Positions 12,680 to 15,714 of a DNA stretch of 15,714 nucleotides are shown piece by piece. Made by a program: the position numbers and the translations under genes. Source of the stretch: JBEVOS01 sp964564595. Its GTDB lineage: Bacteria; Pseudomonadota; Alphaproteobacteria; Caulobacterales; Aquidulcibacteraceae. The notes under the pieces are model-generated. The model had not been told where the DNA came from and ran no database searches. It saw nothing but the letters and a program-made list of their open reading frames with translations. Location: assembly GCA_964564595.1 (NCBI GenBank), contig CAZMCA010000071.1, forward strand, positions 1 through 15,714, in the 5' to 3' direction. The stretch's first letter is position 1. Each line of letters opens with the position of its first letter.

Positions 12680-14683
12680 ATGGCCCAAGCGAAGAAGCAG
12701 CTTTGGGACGCCGATCTCTTCGGCGCCTCGGACGATGGAAAATCCTCCGGCTACACGGCGAAGGACATTGAGGTCCTTGAGGGCCTTGAGCCCGTGCGCC
12801 GCCGCCCTGGCATGTATATCGGCGGCACGGACGACCGGGCGCTCCACCACCTCTTTGCGGAAATCCTCGACAACGCGATGGATGAAGCCGTCGCGGGCCA
12901 CGCCGATCGTATCGAAGTCGAACTGCACGCCGATGGCGCGCTGACAGTGATCGACAATGGGCGCGGCATGCCCATCGATCCGCACCCGAAATTTCCCAAG
13001 AAGTCCGCGCTCGAAGTCATCATGACGACGCTGCATGCGGGCGGTAAGTTTTCGGACAAAGCCTACCAGACTTCTGGCGGCCTCCACGGCGTGGGCGCCT
13101 CGGTCGTCAACGCGCTGTCCGATCGCCTCGTCGTGTCGGTGTGGCGCGATCGTAAGGCGTACGAGCAGCACTATTCGCGCGGCGCGCCGCAAACCAAACT
13201 CAAGGAACTCGGCCCCGCGCATAACCGCCGCGGCACCGGGGTCACGTTCCATCCCGACGCGGAAATCTTCGGCGCCAATGTCGCCTTCAAGCCTGCGCGC
13301 TTGTTCCAGATGGCGCGCTCGAAGGCATACCTGCAGCGCGGCGTCGAGATCCGGTGGAAGTGCGCGCCCGAGCGGATCAAGGACGGCGATCAGACCCCCG
13401 CCGAAGCGGTGCTTAAGTTCCCGAACGGTCTCGCAGACTTCCTTGCGGAGCTGACGAAGGACAAGAAGGCGATCGTCGCCGATAGCTTCACCGGCAAAGT
13501 CGATCGCAACGGTCACGGCCGTGTCGAGTGGGCGGTGACGTGGGTAAGCGATGGCTTCGGCGAAGCCGATGGCTTCCTCCGCTCCTATTGCAACACGATC
13601 TCCACGCCGGATGGCGGGTTCCACGAAGCGGGCCTCCGGGCCGCGCTCGCCAAGGGGCTCAAGGCGTACGCGGAACTCAAAAATGATCGCAAAGCCGCGC
13701 TGATCACGCCCGACGACGTGATGGGCACGTCGGCCGCAATGGTCTCCGTCTTCATCCGCGATCCGCAATTTGAGGGCCAAACCAAAGGCCGCCTCGTCAC
13801 CACCGAAGCCGCGAAGATCGTCGAACAGGCCGTGCGCGACCCGTTCGATCACTGGCTTGCGGCGAAGCCCGCCGAAGCTGCGCGTCTCCTAGAATGGGTC
13901 ATAGGCCAAGCCGAAGACCGGATGCGGCGGCGCAAGGAAAAGGAAGTCAGCCGGCAGAGCGCGACGCGCAAATTGCGGCTGCCCGGCAAGCTCGCCGATT
14001 GCTCGCGCACAGACGCGAAGGACACGGAAATCTTCCTCGTCGAAGGTGATAGCGCGGGCGGTTCGGCCAAGCAGGCTCGCAACCGCGAAACGCAAGCCAT
14101 CCTTCCGCTGCGCGGCAAGATCCTCAACGTCGCAAGCGCTGGCGGCGATAAGACCGCCAACAACGTCGAGCTGTCCGATCTTGCGCTCGCGCTCGGCGTC
14201 TCAACAGGCACGAAGTTCAAGGTCGATGATCTGCGTTACGAGCGCGTCGTGATCATGACCGATGCCGACGTTGATGGCGCACATATCGCGTCGCTGCTCA
14301 TCACGTTCTTCCATCGCCAGATGCCGGGCCTCGTGCGCGCGGGCCGCCTTTATCTCGCGATGCCGCCGCTCTACCGGCTCACGCACGGCAAAACGTCCGT
14401 CTACGCGCGCGATGACGCGCACAAGGCCGAGCTGCTGGCGACAACATTCAAGGGCAAGAACCCGGACATCTCGCGCTTCAAGGGCCTCGGCGAAATGATG
14501 CCGGCCGATCTCAAAGACACCACCATGAACCCGAAGACTCGCACGCTCGCGCGCGTCGTTCTTCCGGGCGACGACGAGGGCGATTTCGACGATCTGGTCG
14601 AAAAGCTGATGGGCAAGAAGCCGGAGCTCCGCTTCCAATACATCCAGCAAAACGCCCGCTTCGTCGAAGAGGTGGACGTCTGA
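12680..14683 (+). CDS. parE: DNA topoisomerase IV subunit B
   Basis: ParE is the ATPase subunit of topoisomerase IV, which with ParC decatenates daughter chromosomes. The 667-residue length fits ParE, not the roughly 800-residue GyrB. The GHKL ATPase carries AEILDNAMDEA (60-70, general base Glu61), DNGRGMP (92-98) and SGGLHGVGASVVNALS (132-147); a transducer-type QTKGRL is at 367-372. The Toprim domain has EGDSAGGSA (455-463) and MTDADVDGAH (526-535), with RFKGLGEM at 599-606. It ends with PELRFQYIQQNARFV, typical of ParE. The frame is open upstream to 12536, but ATG 12680 is the only start codon near the conserved N-terminus; its Shine-Dalgarno (GGATG) is weak. The gene is divergent from omp. 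parC is not in the window. Confidence 0.95.
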   Translation: MAQAKKQLWDADLFGASDDGKSSGYTAKDIEVLEGLEPVRRRPGMYIGGTDDRALHHLFAEILDNAMDEAVAGHADRIEVELHADGALTVIDNGRGMPIDPHPKFPKKSALEVIMTTLHAGGKFSDKAYQTSGGLHGVGASVVNALSDRLVVSVWRDRKAYEQHYSRGAPQTKLKELGPAHNRRGTGVTFHPDAEIFGANVAFKPARLFQMARSKAYLQRGVEIRWKCAPERIKDGDQTPAEAVLKFPNGLADFLAELTKDKKAIVADSFTGKVDRNGHGRVEWAVTWVSDGFGEADGFLRSYCNTISTPDGGFHEAGLRAALAKGLKAYAELKNDRKAALITPDDVMGTSAAMVSVFIRDPQFEGQTKGRLVTTEAAKIVEQAVRDPFDHWLAAKPAEAARLLEWVIGQAEDRMRRRKEKEVSRQSATRKLRLPGKLADCSRTDAKDTEIFLVEGDSAGGSAKQARNRETQAILPLRGKILNVASAGGDKTANNVELSDLALALGVSTGTKFKVDDLRYERVVIMTDADVDGAHIASLLITFFHRQMPGLVRAGRLYLAMPPLYRLTHGKTSVYARDDAHKAELLATTFKGKNPDISRFKGLGEMMPADLKDTTMNPKTRTLARVVLPGDDEGDFDDLVEKLMGKKPELRFQYIQQNARFVEEVDV

Positions 14684-14757
14684 TCTCGGCCCCGAAACGG
14701 CCTGCAAGGTTGACTTTGGCGTCAACTTTCGCCATCTCCACACCGTTCGTTGCGCGC

Positions 14758-14779
14758 CGAAAGGGCGTGCGCCCTTTCG
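14758..14779 (+). terminator. terminator-like hairpin after parE
   Basis: CGAAAGGGC (14758-14766) and GCCCTTTCG (14771-14779) form a perfect 9-bp stem with a GTGC loop, 75 nt after the parE stop. A first hairpin, GTTGAC/GTCAAC (14709-14714 and 14721-14726), extendable by weak pairs, lies before it and is followed by TTTCG. Neither has a long T-run, but together they are the likely end of the parE transcript. Confidence 0.5.
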
Positions 14780-14887
14780 CTTTCGGCCCCGCCTCAAGGG
14801 ATGCGGCCAGCCTCAAGCGCCAACCAACGCCGCCCCCGCCGCTCTTCGAGTGCCGCTGGCCGCCCTTATGAGAGACCAAATCCACAC

Positions 14888-15714
14888 ATGAGTTCCGACA
14901 ACGCGTCTTTGGACGCACCCGCCGCGCAGGCAGACGCCGCGCAGGCTCCCGCTGCACCCACTGTCACGTTCGACGATCTGGGCCTCAGCGAACCCACGCT
15001 CCGCGCCGTTCATGAGAGCGGCTACAACACCCCCACCCCGATCCAGGCGCAGGCCATCCCGATCGTGCTGCAGGGCCGCGACGTCCTCGGCATCGCGCAA
15101 ACCGGCACGGGGAAAACGGCCGGCTTCACGCTGCCGATGATCGATATCCTGGCAGGCGGGCGCACCAAGGCGCGCATGCCCCGGACGCTGATCCTGGAGC
15201 CGACGCGCGAACTTGCCGCGCAAGTCGCCGAAAGCTTCGATCGCTACGGGAAGTATCACCGTCTCACCAAAGCGCTGCTGATCGGCGGCGTGTCGTTTGG
15301 CGATCAAGACGCCCTCCTTTCGGCCGGCGTCGATGTCTTGATCGCAACGCCTGGGCGCCTGCTCGATCACTTCGAGCGGGGCAAGCTTCTGCTCTCCGGC
15401 GTACAAGTCATGGTCGTCGATGAAGCCGACCGCATGCTCGACATGGGCTTCATCCCGGACATTGAGCGCATCTTCAAACTGACGCCTTTCACGCGCCAGA
15501 CGCTCTTCTTCTCCGCGACGATGCCCCCGGAAATCACGCGGCTCACGGATCAGTTCCTCTCCAACCCAAAGCGCATCGAAGCGACCAGGCCGGCGACCGC
15601 CGCGACGACGATCGATCAGCGCATCGTGCGACTGCCCGGCGGCGATCCGCGCACGCGCCGCGCCGCGCTCCGCGCCGTCATCGCCGCGTGCGGCGAGATC
15701 AAGAACGGCATCAT
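14888..15714 (+). CDS. DEAD-box ATP-dependent RNA helicase, RhlE-like (partial)
   Basis: The first 275 codons are present; the frame is open to the right edge. A Ser/Ala/Pro-rich tail of about 25 residues precedes the helicase core. The core motifs follow in order: Q motif in TFDDLGL...PTPIQ (27-53), Walker A AQTGTGKT (70-77), PTREL (105-109), TPGRL (154-158), DEAD (178-181) and SAT (209-211). RecA domain 1 is complete and domain 2 lies beyond the edge. The family remodels RNA in ribosome assembly and mRNA decay, often induced in the cold; the GGVSFGDQ and QTLFFSATMPPEI segments are most like RhlE. The start ATG overlaps the TGA of a 7-codon reading frame (14868-14891); a clear Shine-Dalgarno is missing, only GAGAGA about 12 nt upstream. 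Confidence 0.96.
   Translation, partial: MSSDNASLDAPAAQADAAQAPAAPTVTFDDLGLSEPTLRAVHESGYNTPTPIQAQAIPIVLQGRDVLGIAQTGTGKTAGFTLPMIDILAGGRTKARMPRTLILEPTRELAAQVAESFDRYGKYHRLTKALLIGGVSFGDQDALLSAGVDVLIATPGRLLDHFERGKLLLSGVQVMVVDEADRMLDMGFIPDIERIFKLTPFTRQTLFFSATMPPEITRLTDQFLSNPKRIEATRPATAATTIDQRIVRLPGGDPRTRRAALRAVIAACGEIKNGI

Noticed and set aside
12656..13852. 398-codon open frame on the minus strand opposite parE
   Set aside because: Antisense shadow of parE with the same kind of biased composition.

Overview
The window is GC-rich chromosomal DNA from an alphaproteobacterium. The evidence is the tig-clpP-clpX order, an adjacent glnB-glnA pair of alphaproteobacterial type, a fused NAD(P)HX epimerase/dehydratase, a ParE of about 667 residues and a RhlE-like DEAD-box helicase. 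The genus cannot be read from the sequence; Caulobacterales or Hyphomonadaceae-like is a guess from overall protein character. All genes look intact, codon use looks uniform, and I see no insertion sequence, prophage, CRISPR array or toxin-antitoxin module.

Left part (1-2700): a minus-strand proteostasis block runs trigger factor (tig), ClpP, then the first 54 codons of ClpX, which leaves the window at base 1. Each gene has its own leader of about 100-190 bp. Divergent from tig is a tRNA-Leu(UAG) gene with encoded CCA.

Middle (2774-7851): a small plus-strand nuclease of the staphylococcal-nuclease fold converges on, and overlaps, a minus-strand gene for a two-helix membrane protein of unknown function. 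Upstream of that gene lies a compact minus-strand run of four genes: a thiolase-like protein of type 1, a GFA-family zinc protein, a histidine phosphatase, and the bifunctional NAD(P)HX repair enzyme. Gaps are 10, 53 and 10 nt, and a terminator-like hairpin straddles the last stop codon. The run starts divergently from glnB.

Right part (8109-15714): glnB (PII) and glnA (glutamine synthetase I) form the nitrogen-assimilation pair, separated by a hairpin-containing gap and closed by a strong intrinsic terminator. Two S-adenosylmethionine methyltransferases (FkbM-like and class I) follow. They converge on a minus-strand outer-membrane beta-barrel gene whose mRNA leader carries a striking stem-loop next to its ribosome-binding site. 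Divergent from it is parE (topoisomerase IV subunit B), followed by the 5' part of a DEAD-box RNA helicase that runs off the right end.

Most of the window is core housekeeping. The parts worth a second look are the non-canonical thiolase in a metabolite-repair operon, the leader structures at omp, tig and glnB-glnA, the acidic loops of the small porin, the FkbM protein with extra regions, and several short palindromes. I found no clear sign of a wholly new system.
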